This document shows positions 19,763 to 27,234 of a stretch of 31,084 nucleotides of DNA, piece after piece; positions within the stretch are counted from its first letter, which is position 1; the number at the start of each line of letters is the position of its first letter. The translations under genes were made by a program, and so were the position numbers. Source of the stretch: a virus. Where the stretch lies: the IMG/VR virus record IMGVR_UViG_3300027754_000306, positions 1-31,084 of that record; one strand, given 5' to 3'. The notes under the pieces were generated by a model that was not told the DNA's origin, ran no database searches, and worked only from the letters and a program-made list of their open reading frames with translations.

Positions 19763-20934
19763 GCCTGTTTCGTGGTGAGCGTCGTGCTCTGCCTCTCAAC
19801 ATAGATGTAAACCAAGTTACTGCACGCCCTGCCTACTCCAATTGGTCAGGTGAAGTTGTCAATGACAGCACAGCCTTTACTTCATCAGCAATCTTTTCAT
19901 CAGTAACACTATTGGCAGACTCAGTAGCATCAATGCCTTTAGAAGTTGGCAGCCGTAAAGATGGGCGTTGGAAGGCAATAGAATTACCGCCAGTATTCCG
20001 CAAACCTAATGCAGAACAATCAATGTTTGAGTTTGTGCACCAGACGGTTGCCACAGTTTGTTTGCATGGCATGGCTTTTATTTGGTGTCCACAACAGGGC
20101 TTATATCCAACAGAGATGCGCAACATTCATCCAAACCTTGTAGGCATTGAATTGAATGAAGCCAATGAAGTTGTTTACAAAATTGGTCGTGACCTTTTCT
20201 CTAGTGACGATATCAAAGTTGTTAATTATATGCAGTTGCCAAACCAGTTGCGCAGCGTCAGTCCTCTTGACTCAATGAGAAATCTAATTGGAACTGATAT
20301 TGCTATTAGTCGTTTCCTTAGTGCGTTCTATGGTGATGGCGCAACGCCATCAAGCGTTCTAGAAACAGATCAACAACTCACATCGTCACAGGCAGAAATC
20401 TTGCGTGACACTTGGGTAGATACCCATTACAAGCGTCGTCGCCCTGCCGTGCTCACAGGTGGATTGAAGTGGCGACCCATCACCACAAGCGCAACAGACA
20501 TGGACACGATGGCGCACAGAGAACAGATCGTGCGTGAGGTTGCACGCTGCTACCGAATACCACAACACTTAATAGGCGCTGTTGGTGGCAGTAGCGAAAC
20601 TTATCAAAATGTTGAAAGCGCAGGCATCATGTTTGTGCGCCACACTTTGTTGCCTTGGATGCGCAGGCTAGAAGATGTGTTTAACGAAATGTTGCCTGCA
20701 GGTCAAACTTGCCATTTTAATGCTGATGAGTTCTTGCGTGCTGATTTGTCCACACGAGTACGAGCAGCACAAGGACAAATTGCAGCAGGCATGCTCACAC
20801 CCAATGAAGCACGCTTTATTGAAAACCGTGAACCTTATGTTGGTGGAGATGTGTTTGTGCTTAACCTTGCTGGTGCACCAATGGCTGGACCTGATAAAGA
20901 TAAGCCACTAGGCACGGATGCAGATACGCAATGA
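19759..20934 (+). CDS. Portal protein, HK97 family
   Basis: The GTG at 19759 overlaps the previous stop. The 391-residue protein has the order of HK97-type portals: AFTSSAIFSSVTLLADSVAS followed by MPLEV near the start, then LRSVSPLDSMRNLIGTDIAI, a stem/clip region (YGDGATPSSVLETDQQLTS), MDTMAHREQIVREVARCYRI with PQHLIG, SSETYQNVESAGIMF and LPWMRRLEDVFNEML, and LTPNEARFIENREPY near the C-terminus. The dodecameric ring is the DNA gate at one capsid vertex and docks the terminase and the connector. It is followed by an ATGA-coupled small gene. Confidence 0.92.
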   Translation: MSLFRGERRALPLNIDVNQVTARPAYSNWSGEVVNDSTAFTSSAIFSSVTLLADSVASMPLEVGSRKDGRWKAIELPPVFRKPNAEQSMFEFVHQTVATVCLHGMAFIWCPQQGLYPTEMRNIHPNLVGIELNEANEVVYKIGRDLFSSDDIKVVNYMQLPNQLRSVSPLDSMRNLIGTDIAISRFLSAFYGDGATPSSVLETDQQLTSSQAEILRDTWVDTHYKRRRPAVLTGGLKWRPITTSATDMDTMAHREQIVREVARCYRIPQHLIGAVGGSSETYQNVESAGIMFVRHTLLPWMRRLEDVFNEMLPAGQTCHFNADEFLRADLSTRVRAAQGQIAAGMLTPNEARFIENREPYVGGDVFVLNLAGAPMAGPDKDKPLGTDADTQ

Positions 20935-21185
20935 AATCAAATGCTGTAACGATAACAACATCAGCAACTTTGTTGATAAGTGCTGACAATCAAAATCGTA
21001 TTTGTTATTTACATTCAACAAGCGGAAGTACATATATGGGTGATAGCGCAGTAACCATATCTACAGGTTTGCATTTGCCTAATAACCAAACCATTGAAAT
21101 ATATTTGCCGTTAGGTGAAACGCTTTATGGCATCACTAATACTGGCACTACAAATGTGCGTGTCTTAACGCCTGATCTTGATTGA
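20931..21185 (+). CDS. 84-residue beta-rich virion-associated protein
   Basis: The ATG overlaps the portal stop (ATGA). The product (MKSNAVTITTSATLLISADN) has regularly alternating hydrophobic and polar residues with short turns (STSGSTYMGDSAVTISTGLH, IYLPLGETLYGITNTGTTNV), consistent with an all-beta barrel. Small proteins of this kind between portal and protease are common in actinophages, sometimes as capsid decoration. The function is inferred only from position. Its stop overlaps the upstream in-frame region of the next gene. Confidence 0.7.
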   Translation: MKSNAVTITTSATLLISADNQNRICYLHSTSGSTYMGDSAVTISTGLHLPNNQTIEIYLPLGETLYGITNTGTTNVRVLTPDLD

Positions 21186-21186
21186 T

Positions 21187-22506
21187 ATGCCTTTCGGTAT
21201 TAGCCAAAATCAAAGCGATTGCGAAACATGGGCAACCGTTAAAATCAATCCTGATGGAAGCAAAGAAACTATTGGCTGCCATATAATCAAACAAGACGCA
21301 ATAGATCACATGGTTGCTGCAGGTATCAACACTGGCGCAGAAATTATTGGTGAAGTAAGAAACGAAACGCTTACTGCAACAACACAAGAACTGATTGAGA
21401 TAAACACAAACAAAACTTCTATAAACAGCAGAGCCAAAGTTGATTTATCACCACCAAATTACATGCGTGATAATGCCAAGCGTGGTCTTGAGTTACATGA
21501 GCAAGGTTTGTCAGGTGATGGCATCGTTTCTCAAACTGTTGAAGATGCACGCAAGATGGCTTCTGGTGTAGTGACTGAGGAAAAGTGGCGCAAAATTGCG
21601 CCTTGGATAGCACGCCACCTGTCAGACTTGGACAATGTTAAAGAAGGTGAAGTGACTGCTGGTGTAGTTGCTCATCTATTGTGGGGCAGTAATGGCACTA
21701 AGAGTGGCGCAATCAAAACAATGAATTATGCACAAGGCATCATTGATCAAATGGAGAATAACAAAGTGGATAACACAACTGATGTTAGGGCAATCATCAT
21801 TGATGGCAGCGGTGAAGTTGTTGATGATTACAACACTGAAGAACCAGTTGAAGAAGATATGGCTGAAGAAGTAACTGATTTAGAAGTGTGCGTTGAGGCA
21901 ACAGTTACCATCCCTGCATCTTGGGTTGTAGCAATGAACGGCAATAGAAACATTGCTTATTCAAACATTGAATTGCGTGCAATGACAGATGGCAAAACGC
22001 TTGTTGGGTATGCAGCAATCTTTGACAGTCCTAGTGAGCCGTTGCCTTGGACAGAGTTTGTTAGGCGTGGCGCTTTCCGCAAGACCATCAAAGATGGCGC
22101 AGATGTTCGTTTGCTTATTGACCATGAAGGTGTGCCGTTGGCACGCACTAAGTCTGGCACGCTTACTCTTATTGAAGATGAAATTGGTTTGCGCATTGAA
22201 GCAGAGTTGGATGAAACCAACCCTGATGCAGCCAAGATCATTTCTGCTTTGCGTCGTGGTGATTTATCGCAAATGAGTTTTGCTTTTCAAACCGTGAAAG
22301 ATGCGTGGAGTCAAGATAGGCAAGTGCGTGAACTTAAAGAGGTGCGCCTCTATGATGTTTCCGTTGTTACATACCCTGCCTATGAACAGACAGTTGCAGA
22401 ATTACGCAACGCAAACAACACGGTAACTGATACCGTTATTGCTGTAAGTCCGTTGGCGCTACGGAAACGACAAATACAATTGCGCCAAATGCAAGCCGAG
22501 CACTAG
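21187..22506 (+). CDS. Fusion of an R-H / LWG-type domain with HK97-type prohead protease (peptidase U35)
   Basis: From the ATG at 21187 the protein has 439 residues; a TTG three codons earlier is possible. The N-terminal part has a small domain (CETWATVKINPDGSKETIGC) and a second domain with RDNAKRGLELHEQGLSGDGI, TVEDARKMASGVVTEEKWRK, IAPWIARHLSD and VVAHLLWGSNG, a pattern often fused to phage head proteins and of unclear function. An acidic linker follows. Residues from about 260 form the U35 protease: LVGYAAIFDSPSEPLPWTEF, VRRGAFRKTI, LIDHEGVPLART with His313, MSFAFQTVKDAW with Ser364, and LYDVSVVTYPAYEQT. This protease removes scaffold or delta domains during prohead maturation. The fusion is larger than the usual ~200-residue enzyme. 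Confidence 0.88.
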   Translation: MPFGISQNQSDCETWATVKINPDGSKETIGCHIIKQDAIDHMVAAGINTGAEIIGEVRNETLTATTQELIEINTNKTSINSRAKVDLSPPNYMRDNAKRGLELHEQGLSGDGIVSQTVEDARKMASGVVTEEKWRKIAPWIARHLSDLDNVKEGEVTAGVVAHLLWGSNGTKSGAIKTMNYAQGIIDQMENNKVDNTTDVRAIIIDGSGEVVDDYNTEEPVEEDMAEEVTDLEVCVEATVTIPASWVVAMNGNRNIAYSNIELRAMTDGKTLVGYAAIFDSPSEPLPWTEFVRRGAFRKTIKDGADVRLLIDHEGVPLARTKSGTLTLIEDEIGLRIEAELDETNPDAAKIISALRRGDLSQMSFAFQTVKDAWSQDRQVRELKEVRLYDVSVVTYPAYEQTVAELRNANNTVTDTVIAVSPLALRKRQIQLRQMQAEH

Positions 22507-22590
22507 CCGACATTGTGTCACTAGACAAACTCACTTGAGCGAACAAACAAACAAACCTACTTAACCACTCACTCACTCAGGAGATACCTA

Positions 22591-23886
22591 ATGTCAATGT
22601 CAGAAAAACTAATTGAAAAGCGTTCTGCGCTTCTCGCTGATGCACAATCAATTGTTGATGCTGCTGAAGCAGAAGCCCGTGATCTGACTGCAGAAGAAGA
22701 TGTAACCATTGGCGTTTCACTTCGCTCTGCTGCAGAACTTGACGCAACGATCAAGCAGCACCAAGAATTGGAACTGCGCAACAAAGAGGCAGCAGAACTG
22801 CGCAAGGTTGCTATTGGTGGTGCAGTCGTCAAGACTGAAGCACGCACCTACTCGCCAAAGGCAGAAACCTCATTTATTCGTGATGCTTATGCAGCACAAT
22901 TCAACAATGACTACATGGCTTCAGAGCGTCTTGCACGCCACATGGCTGAAGAGCGCATTGAGCGTCGTGATGTAACCTCAGCAGCATTTGCAGGCTTGAT
23001 GGTTCCGCAATTCTTGACTGATCTTGCTGCACCATTCGCCCGTGCTGGTCGTGTGACTGCTGATCTTGCTCGCAAGCATCAGTTGCCAAATGAAGGCTTG
23101 ACCCTCAGCATTAGCAAAGTCACCACTGGTTCTGGAACCGCATTGCAAACTGAAGGCGCTGCTGTTCAAGAAACGAACATGGATGACACCAAACTGGATT
23201 TAACGGTCAAAACTTTTGCTGGTCAGCAGAATGTTTCTCGTCAGGCTCTTGAGCGTGGCACTAACATTGACTCGCTGGTTATGGCTGATCTTGTCTCGTC
23301 GTATCACACGGTTTTGAACACTGCTGTTGTTGCTGAACTTCTTGCATCTGCAGGACAGACAGTGACCTACACCGATGCTTCACCGACTGTTGCAGAGTTG
23401 TATCCAAAGTTGGTTGATGCAATCCAGAAGGTGCAAACCACTTTCTTTGCAGGACCAAATGTCATCATCATGCATCCTCGCCGTCTTGGAATGATCTTGG
23501 CTGCAGTTGATGGACAGAACCGCCCACTGGCAGTTCCAACGCCATCAAGTTCAGGACAGCCTTCCTACGCTTACGGCAATGGCGCTGCACAGTATGGCAA
23601 CAGTGGTTACAGCATCCTTGGGTTGCCTGTTTACACTGACGCAACCATCAGCATCGTTGAAGGTGCTGGCACTAATCAGGACACCATCTACATTGGCAAC
23701 TCGCAAGAATTGCACTTGTGGGAACAGGGTTCAGGTGAGCCGATGATGCTTCGCTTTGAACAACCAAAGGCTGTTGAACTTGATGTGACCATGATTGTTT
23801 ATGGTTACTCAGCATTTACCGCTGCCCGTTATGCCAACGCATGGGCACAAATCAACGGTACAGGATTGATCACACCAACCTTCTGA
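22591..23886 (+). CDS. Major capsid protein, HK97 fold
   Basis: AGGAG lies eight bases before the ATG. The 431-residue protein has a predicted coiled-coil N-terminal delta-like region (about residues 1-75, KLIEKRSALLADAQSIVDAA, ELDATIKQHQELELRNKEAA) that the upstream protease likely removes, since no separate scaffold gene exists. The mature part shows GLMVPQFLTDLAAPFARAGR, KVTTGSGTALQTEGAAVQET, VKTFAGQQNVSRQALER, NVIIMHPRRLGMILAAVDGQ, and a C-terminal AVELDVTMIVYGYSAFTAAR typical of the HK97 fold. A strong hairpin follows the stop. Confidence 0.92.
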   Translation: MSMSEKLIEKRSALLADAQSIVDAAEAEARDLTAEEDVTIGVSLRSAAELDATIKQHQELELRNKEAAELRKVAIGGAVVKTEARTYSPKAETSFIRDAYAAQFNNDYMASERLARHMAEERIERRDVTSAAFAGLMVPQFLTDLAAPFARAGRVTADLARKHQLPNEGLTLSISKVTTGSGTALQTEGAAVQETNMDDTKLDLTVKTFAGQQNVSRQALERGTNIDSLVMADLVSSYHTVLNTAVVAELLASAGQTVTYTDASPTVAELYPKLVDAIQKVQTTFFAGPNVIIMHPRRLGMILAAVDGQNRPLAVPTPSSSGQPSYAYGNGAAQYGNSGYSILGLPVYTDATISIVEGAGTNQDTIYIGNSQELHLWEQGSGEPMMLRFEQPKAVELDVTMIVYGYSAFTAARYANAWAQINGTGLITPTF

Positions 23887-23900
23887 TTGATATAAGTTGA

Positions 23901-23931
23901 GGTTGGCGCAGTCCAGACGACTGCGCCAACC
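23901..23931 (+). terminator. Perfect 13-bp hairpin after the major capsid gene
   Basis: GGTTGGCGCAGTC (23901-23913) is exactly complementary to GACTGCGCCAACC (23919-23931), with a five-base loop CAGAC. A T-tract is absent. It probably acts as a partial terminator or 3' stabiliser that keeps capsid mRNA more abundant than the downstream connector and tail genes, a common arrangement. The next gene has its own AGGAG site 20 bases downstream. Confidence 0.75.
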
Positions 23932-23950
23932 AACACTTAGGAGAAACAAA

Positions 23951-24157
23951 ATGAGCAAGATTGAAAAACAAATACAAGCGTTAGTGAATGAGCGTGCAGG
24001 TTATGTCTTGCGCAAACTTCCTGCACGCATTGCGGAAGTTGATAAAGTTTTGCGTTTATTGGGCGTTAAGCCTGAAGTTGAAACTGCTACGGCACAACCT
24101 GTGATTGAGCGTGCTGCTAAGCCTGCCGTTGCTAAGCGTTCTGCTGGCAAGCAGTAG
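23951..24157 (+). CDS. 68-residue helical protein downstream of capsid gene
   Basis: An AGGAG precedes the ATG at 23951; the frame is open back to 23897, but that part lies across the hairpin. The product (MSKIEKQIQALVNERAGYVL) has an N-terminal helix with the pattern R-x-G-Y-V-x-R, then LPARIAEVDKVLRLLGVKPE, and an Ala/Lys/Pro-rich C-terminal tail. Equivalent small proteins with the E-R-x-G-Y-x-x-R and R-x-x-E-V-D motifs sit after the capsid gene in many actinophages. Their function is not known. Confidence 0.75.
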   Translation: MSKIEKQIQALVNERAGYVLRKLPARIAEVDKVLRLLGVKPEVETATAQPVIERAAKPAVAKRSAGKQ

Positions 24158-24159
24158 CA

Positions 24160-24759
24160 GTGGCAATCACCAATGGTTACTGCACCCTTGCAGAAGTTAA
24201 GGCTGCTTTGCGCCTTGCAGACAATGTTGATGACACGCTAATAGAAAACTCCATTGAGGGTGCGTCTAGGCGTATTGATGGTTACTGTGGGCGCTGGTTT
24301 TATAAGACTGCTTCCACTGCAGTGAAATTGTTTGCTTCTGATAATTACAATGTGCCTGTTAGAGACATTGCTAATTCAACCGTTATTGTGAAAACAGATA
24401 ACAATGGTGATGGTACTTTTGAGACAACATGGACTCAGAATGTTGATTACCAGTTGCAGCCAACAGATGTCATTCTAAGTGGTGACCCTTACAGTCGCAT
24501 TGTTGCTGTTGGTGGTAAAACCTTTCCGCTGACTGTGCAGCCACGCATGCCACAAGTTGAAGTAACTGCCTATTGGGGTTGGGATGCTGTCCCTGATGAT
24601 GTGCGTGAAGCATGCGTGCTTTTATCAATGCGAGGCTTTGCACGCCTTAATGCAGCACTAGGCGTTGTTGGCTTTGCTGATATGGCTTATCAGGTGAGAG
24701 CAGTGGACCCTGATGTGCGTGACCTTTTGAACCCTTATAAACTTATTGGCATTGCATAA
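24160..24759 (+). CDS. Head-tail connector protein, gp6-like
   Basis: The GTG at 24160 is two bases after the previous stop. The 199-residue protein shows the connector pattern: YCTLAEVKAALRLADNVDDT, LIENSIEGASRRIDGYCGRW with FY, a strand region VPVRDIANSTVIVKTDNNGD, and VEVTAYWGWDAVPDDVREAC with VLLSMRGFARL. These match the HK97 gp6-type adaptor family, which forms a ring below the portal and joins head to tail. The length is greater than the ~110 residues of HK97 gp6 but normal for actinophage versions, which carry the extra beta insertion. Confidence 0.82.
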   Translation: MAITNGYCTLAEVKAALRLADNVDDTLIENSIEGASRRIDGYCGRWFYKTASTAVKLFASDNYNVPVRDIANSTVIVKTDNNGDGTFETTWTQNVDYQLQPTDVILSGDPYSRIVAVGGKTFPLTVQPRMPQVEVTAYWGWDAVPDDVREACVLLSMRGFARLNAALGVVGFADMAYQVRAVDPDVRDLLNPYKLIGIA

Positions 24760-25166
24760 TGGCAGCATCAGTTCTTGCCGTAGCACAAGCAATCCAAACA
24801 CGCCTTGCAACTATTAGCGGTTTGCGTAATTACGCTTATCAGCCAGAACAACTTAACCCACCATTTGCTTACCCTGAACTCACACAGGTGAACTATCACA
24901 GGTCAATGGCTCTTGGTGATGTGCAGATGGAGTGGAACATCAATGTGATTGTTGGCAGATACACAGACCGAACAGCCCATGCCAACCTTGATGCTTACTT
25001 AAGCGCAACTGGTGCATCAAGTATTCGTGCAGCATTAGAAGCCGATGCAACCTTAGGTGGCGTAGTACAAGCCGTGCTAGTTTCATCTGCAGCAGATGTA
25101 ACAAGCATTACTGAAGCAGATGCACAATTTTTGCAAATCCAATATCAACTCACAGTTCACGCTTAA
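24759..25166 (+). CDS. Tail terminator/tail completion protein
   Basis: The ATG overlaps the previous stop as TAATG. The product (135 residues, MAASVLAVAQAIQTRLATIS) has an N-terminal helix, then GLRNYAYQPEQLNPPFAYPE, a strand-rich centre (MEWNINVIVGRYTDRTAHAN, with LDAYLS) and a C-terminal helix plus strand pair (TSITEADAQFLQIQYQLTVH). This is the order of tail terminators, which cap the tail tube and bind the connector. It is located directly before the tail tube genes. No separate stopper or HK97 gp10-like gene lies between connector and terminator; a gp10-like gene is found at 26623 instead. Confidence 0.75.
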   Translation: MAASVLAVAQAIQTRLATISGLRNYAYQPEQLNPPFAYPELTQVNYHRSMALGDVQMEWNINVIVGRYTDRTAHANLDAYLSATGASSIRAALEADATLGGVVQAVLVSSAADVTSITEADAQFLQIQYQLTVHA

Positions 25167-25175
25167 GGAAACATC

Positions 25176-25346
25176 ATGGCGCAATTCAAAGTTTTAAGTG
25201 ACAATTGCACACTTGGCAAACAAGGTGAAATAGTGAGCATTGATGATGAGTCTGGTCTTAATGTTGCTGCACTCATTGAAGGTGCGCATATTCAATCAGT
25301 AACATCAAAAACATCAAAGACAGAACAAGAAACCAAGGAGATTTGA
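25176..25346 (+). CDS. 56-residue protein before the tail tube genes
   Basis: AAGGAA precedes the ATG. The product MAQFKVLSDNCTLGKQGEIV has a short beta-rich section (SIDDESGLNVAALIEGAHIQ) and a Ser/Thr/Lys tail. The pattern K-x-G-E-x-V followed by N-x-x-A-L-I-E-x-G-x-I resembles small phage head-tail joining proteins, such as the 5-10 kDa proteins found beside the tail tube. The gene end includes the AAGGAG that serves as the ribosome site of the next gene, one base away. Function unknown. Confidence 0.7.
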   Translation: MAQFKVLSDNCTLGKQGEIVSIDDESGLNVAALIEGAHIQSVTSKTSKTEQETKEI

Positions 25347-25347
25347 A

Positions 25348-25755
25348 ATGGCTGTAGTAGTTCTTAAAGATGCAAGCATCACAATTAACAGCATTGCATT
25401 AAGTAGTAGTGCCACGAGCGTTACTCTCAATTATGAAATTGACTCTGTTGAAACAACTGCAATGGGTAGTGGTGGGCATATATTCACGGGCGGTTTGCAA
25501 AATCTGAGCGTTGAAGTAATGTTCAACCAAGATTACGCAGCAGCAAATGTTGAAGCAACGATCTATCCGCTTGTTGGAACAACTACCACTCTTGTTATTA
25601 AACCAACATCTGCTGTTGTTGGTGCAACCAATCCGAGTTACACAATCAGTAATGCTTTTCTTGCAGCGCACACGCCTGTTGCTGGTGCCGTTGGTGAACT
25701 TGCAACTACTTCGCTGACTTTCACTGGTGGCACGATTGTCAAGGCGGTTGTCTGA
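25348..25755 (+). CDS. Major tail tube protein, copy 1
   Basis: The 135-residue product is a beta-rich tail tube protein: VVVLKDASITINSIALSSSA, SVTLNYEIDSVETTAMGSGG, FTGGLQNLSVEVMFNQDYAA, YPLVGTTTTLVIKPTSAVVG and LAAHTPVAGAVGELATTSLT followed by FTGGTI. The T-Y/N-Y-E-I-D-x-(V/I)-E-T-T and final GELA-x-T-S-x-T-F-T-G-G blocks fit the actinophage-type short tail tube family. It stops in TGATG coupling with an obvious paralogue. Tail tube subunits polymerise around the tape measure protein. Confidence 0.82.
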   Translation: MAVVVLKDASITINSIALSSSATSVTLNYEIDSVETTAMGSGGHIFTGGLQNLSVEVMFNQDYAAANVEATIYPLVGTTTTLVIKPTSAVVGATNPSYTISNAFLAAHTPVAGAVGELATTSLTFTGGTIVKAVV

Positions 25756-26168
25756 TGGCTGTGCTCGTTCTTAAAGATGCTTCCATTTCTGTAGGTGGTC
25801 AGGATTTATCGTCACGCACAAACAGCGTGACGCTGAATTACGAAATTGACTCAATAGAAACAACTTCGTTTGGCGATACGGCACACAAGTTCATTGGTGG
25901 TTTGCAGAACAACTCTTGTGAAATTACTTTCAATCAAGATTTTGCATTGACGGTAACGAATGTTGAAGTAACGCTGTATCCATTAGTTGGAACTACAACG
26001 ACTGTGATTATTAAGCCTGTTGCTGGCACTACTACTACTACCAATCCTGCATACACTTTAACAGGCACCTACTTAGCAGCGCACACGCCTGTTGCTGGCG
26101 CTGTTGGCGAGTTAGCACAAACCTCAGTGACTTTCACTGGTGGTACAATTACTAAGGCAACATCGTAA
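25755..26168 (+). CDS. Major tail tube protein, copy 2 (tandem paralogue)
   Basis: This 137-residue protein shares nearly all motif blocks with the previous gene: VLVLKDASISVGGQDLSSRT, SVTLNYEIDSIETTSFGDTA, GGLQNNSCEITFNQDFALTV, YPLVGTTTTVIIKPVAGTTT and AAHTPVAGAVGELAQTSVTF followed by TGGTI. The differences are spread across the protein, so the duplication is not recent. It could co-assemble with copy 1 in a mixed tube, form a distinct end segment, or provide a decoration. The gene ends 26 bases before the tail assembly chaperone. Confidence 0.82.
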   Translation: MAVLVLKDASISVGGQDLSSRTNSVTLNYEIDSIETTSFGDTAHKFIGGLQNNSCEITFNQDFALTVTNVEVTLYPLVGTTTTVIIKPVAGTTTTTNPAYTLTGTYLAAHTPVAGAVGELAQTSVTFTGGTITKATS

Positions 26169-26194
26169 GAACAATTAGAAAAGAGCAGCGAAAC

Positions 26195-26488
26195 ATGAAA
26201 ATCAAAATGGCAGTTACCTTCAATGATGGGGTTGTGAAAGATATCACGGCAACCTTTGCAGATTTTGTTGGCTTTGAACGCACATGGAATAGAAGCGTTA
26301 CAAAGTTTGAAACAGAGTTGCGCCTTACTGACCTTGCGTGGTTGGCATGGCATGCAGAGAAGCGACACAACCCACAGATCAAACCGTTTGACCCTGATTG
26401 GGTTGGCACGATTGATGAAGTAAACATCAACAATGATGCTGAGCCAGCAGCCGAAAACCCTTTAGCCAAGGAAGCGCCCACTGGCTGA
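26195..26488 (+). CDS. Tail assembly chaperone, short (G-type) product
   Basis: This 97-residue product (MKIKMAVTFNDGVVKDITAT) has a helix-strand N-terminal domain with FADFVGFERTWNRSVTKFET, ELRLTDLAWLAWHAEKRHNP and a C-terminal acidic tail. The W/F-E-R-x-x-x-x-x-x-x-F and L-x-W-x-A-W-x-A-x-x-R motifs match actinophage tail assembly chaperones. It lies in the usual slot between tail tube and tape measure. A -1 slippery site near its end (26455-26461) leads to the longer product listed separately. It helps tape measure folding and tube assembly and is not expected in the finished virion. Confidence 0.83.
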   Translation: MKIKMAVTFNDGVVKDITATFADFVGFERTWNRSVTKFETELRLTDLAWLAWHAEKRHNPQIKPFDPDWVGTIDEVNINNDAEPAAENPLAKEAPTG

Positions 26489-26613
26489 TTTCGTTTCTTG
26501 CTATTGAGTCTGGCATCACTCCATCACAATTATTGATGGAAGATGAGACAATGCTTGAAACGATGTTGCAGGTAGTGAAGTGGCGTGCAAAGCAACAACA
26601 CGCAGGGCGCTAG
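26195..26613 (+). CDS. Tail assembly chaperone, -1 frameshift (G-T type) product
   Basis: After slippage on AAACCCT the frame continues from 26461 as FSQGSAHWLISFLAIESGIT, ending MLQVVKWRAKQQHAGR with the TAG at 26611-26613. The fused product would be 139 residues (89 + 50). The -1 frame has no start codon in a good position to be expressed alone. Its sequence has the W-L-x-S-x-L-A-I-E-S-G-x-x-P and V-V-x-W-R-A-K-Q motifs known from the T part of chaperone fusions. The conserved location and motif leave little doubt that frameshifting occurs, though its efficiency is unknown. Confidence 0.83.
26455..26461 (+). other. Programmed -1 ribosomal slippery site (AAACCCT)
   Basis: In the zero frame the codons are GAA-AAC-CCT. 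The heptamer A AAC CCT follows the X XXY YYZ rule, so tRNAs on AAC and CCT can re-pair with AAA and CCC. The zero-frame stop lies 25 bases further on (26486-26488), and the -1 frame stays open to 26613. No strong downstream hairpin is obvious. It controls the ratio of the two tail assembly chaperones. Confidence 0.8.
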
Positions 26614-26622
26614 ATTTATCTC

Positions 26623-27234
26623 ATGGCTGATCTGATTTTTGCAATTGATGTAACAGCATTTAAGCCAGTGTTGCAGGAGTTACTTTACATTGATCGTGAA
26701 ATGTATAAAGCCACTGAAAAGGGTTTGAAAGATGCAGCCAATCCATTAGTTACCAGAGTAAAGGCAGCGTTTCCAAACAAAACTCTTAGCGGTTTAATGG
26801 TTGAGTCTAAAACAAGCAAACGCAGTCATGGTCCTTACCCTGTTTACCGAGTAGGAAAAGTGCGTCAGGCTGTAACAGCAAGGGTTGGTGGGCGCAAAAA
26901 TAGTTTCACTGGTGCGTTCCCTATCTTGCGCATTAGACAACGCAACGGTGCAGCCATGATCTATGACATGGCACAACACGACAACGCACCAAAGGGAACT
27001 CTTGCAAAGAACTTGGTTGCTCAACACAAGAAAAGCGCATCACGCACCATGTATCCAACAGTCCGTGCCAACATTAAAATTATTGAAGCAGACTTGCGTG
27101 CAGAGATTGCTAAGGCAGAACAAAAAGTATCTGCAAGAATTGGTGCTGCTGGTGGAACATCTCAGTATCAGGCAGCAAGTGCACGAGCATCAGCACAATC
27201 ACGAGGCGCAAGCGGAAAGTTTGGTAATAGATAA
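26623..27234 (+). CDS. HK97 gp10-like minor virion protein between chaperone and tape measure
   Basis: The 203-residue product (MADLIFAIDVTAFKPVLQEL) has an N-terminal helix pair with LLYIDREMYKATEKGLKDAA and NPLVTRVKAAFP, then a basic strand region (VYRVGKVRQAVTARVGGRKN) and a helical Ala/Ser-rich end. The A-x-x-I-x-x-x-A-K-x-x-F/P-like pattern is that of the HK97 gp10 neck family. Its position after the chaperones rather than before the tail terminator is unusual, so it may be a tail component of the same fold. A TAGATT ends six bases before the ATG and resembles a -10 element; chance cannot be excluded. TAATG links it to the next gene. Confidence 0.65.
   Translation: MADLIFAIDVTAFKPVLQELLYIDREMYKATEKGLKDAANPLVTRVKAAFPNKTLSGLMVESKTSKRSHGPYPVYRVGKVRQAVTARVGGRKNSFTGAFPILRIRQRNGAAMIYDMAQHDNAPKGTLAKNLVAQHKKSASRTMYPTVRANIKIIEADLRAEIAKAEQKVSARIGAAGGTSQYQAASARASAQSRGASGKFGNR

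Noticed and set aside
22507-22590. Short direct repeats (AACAAACAAAC, CACTCACTCA) before the capsid gene as regulatory sites
   Set aside because: They are simple low-complexity repeats of two or three units in an 84-base gap; I see no -10/-35 pair and no hairpin.
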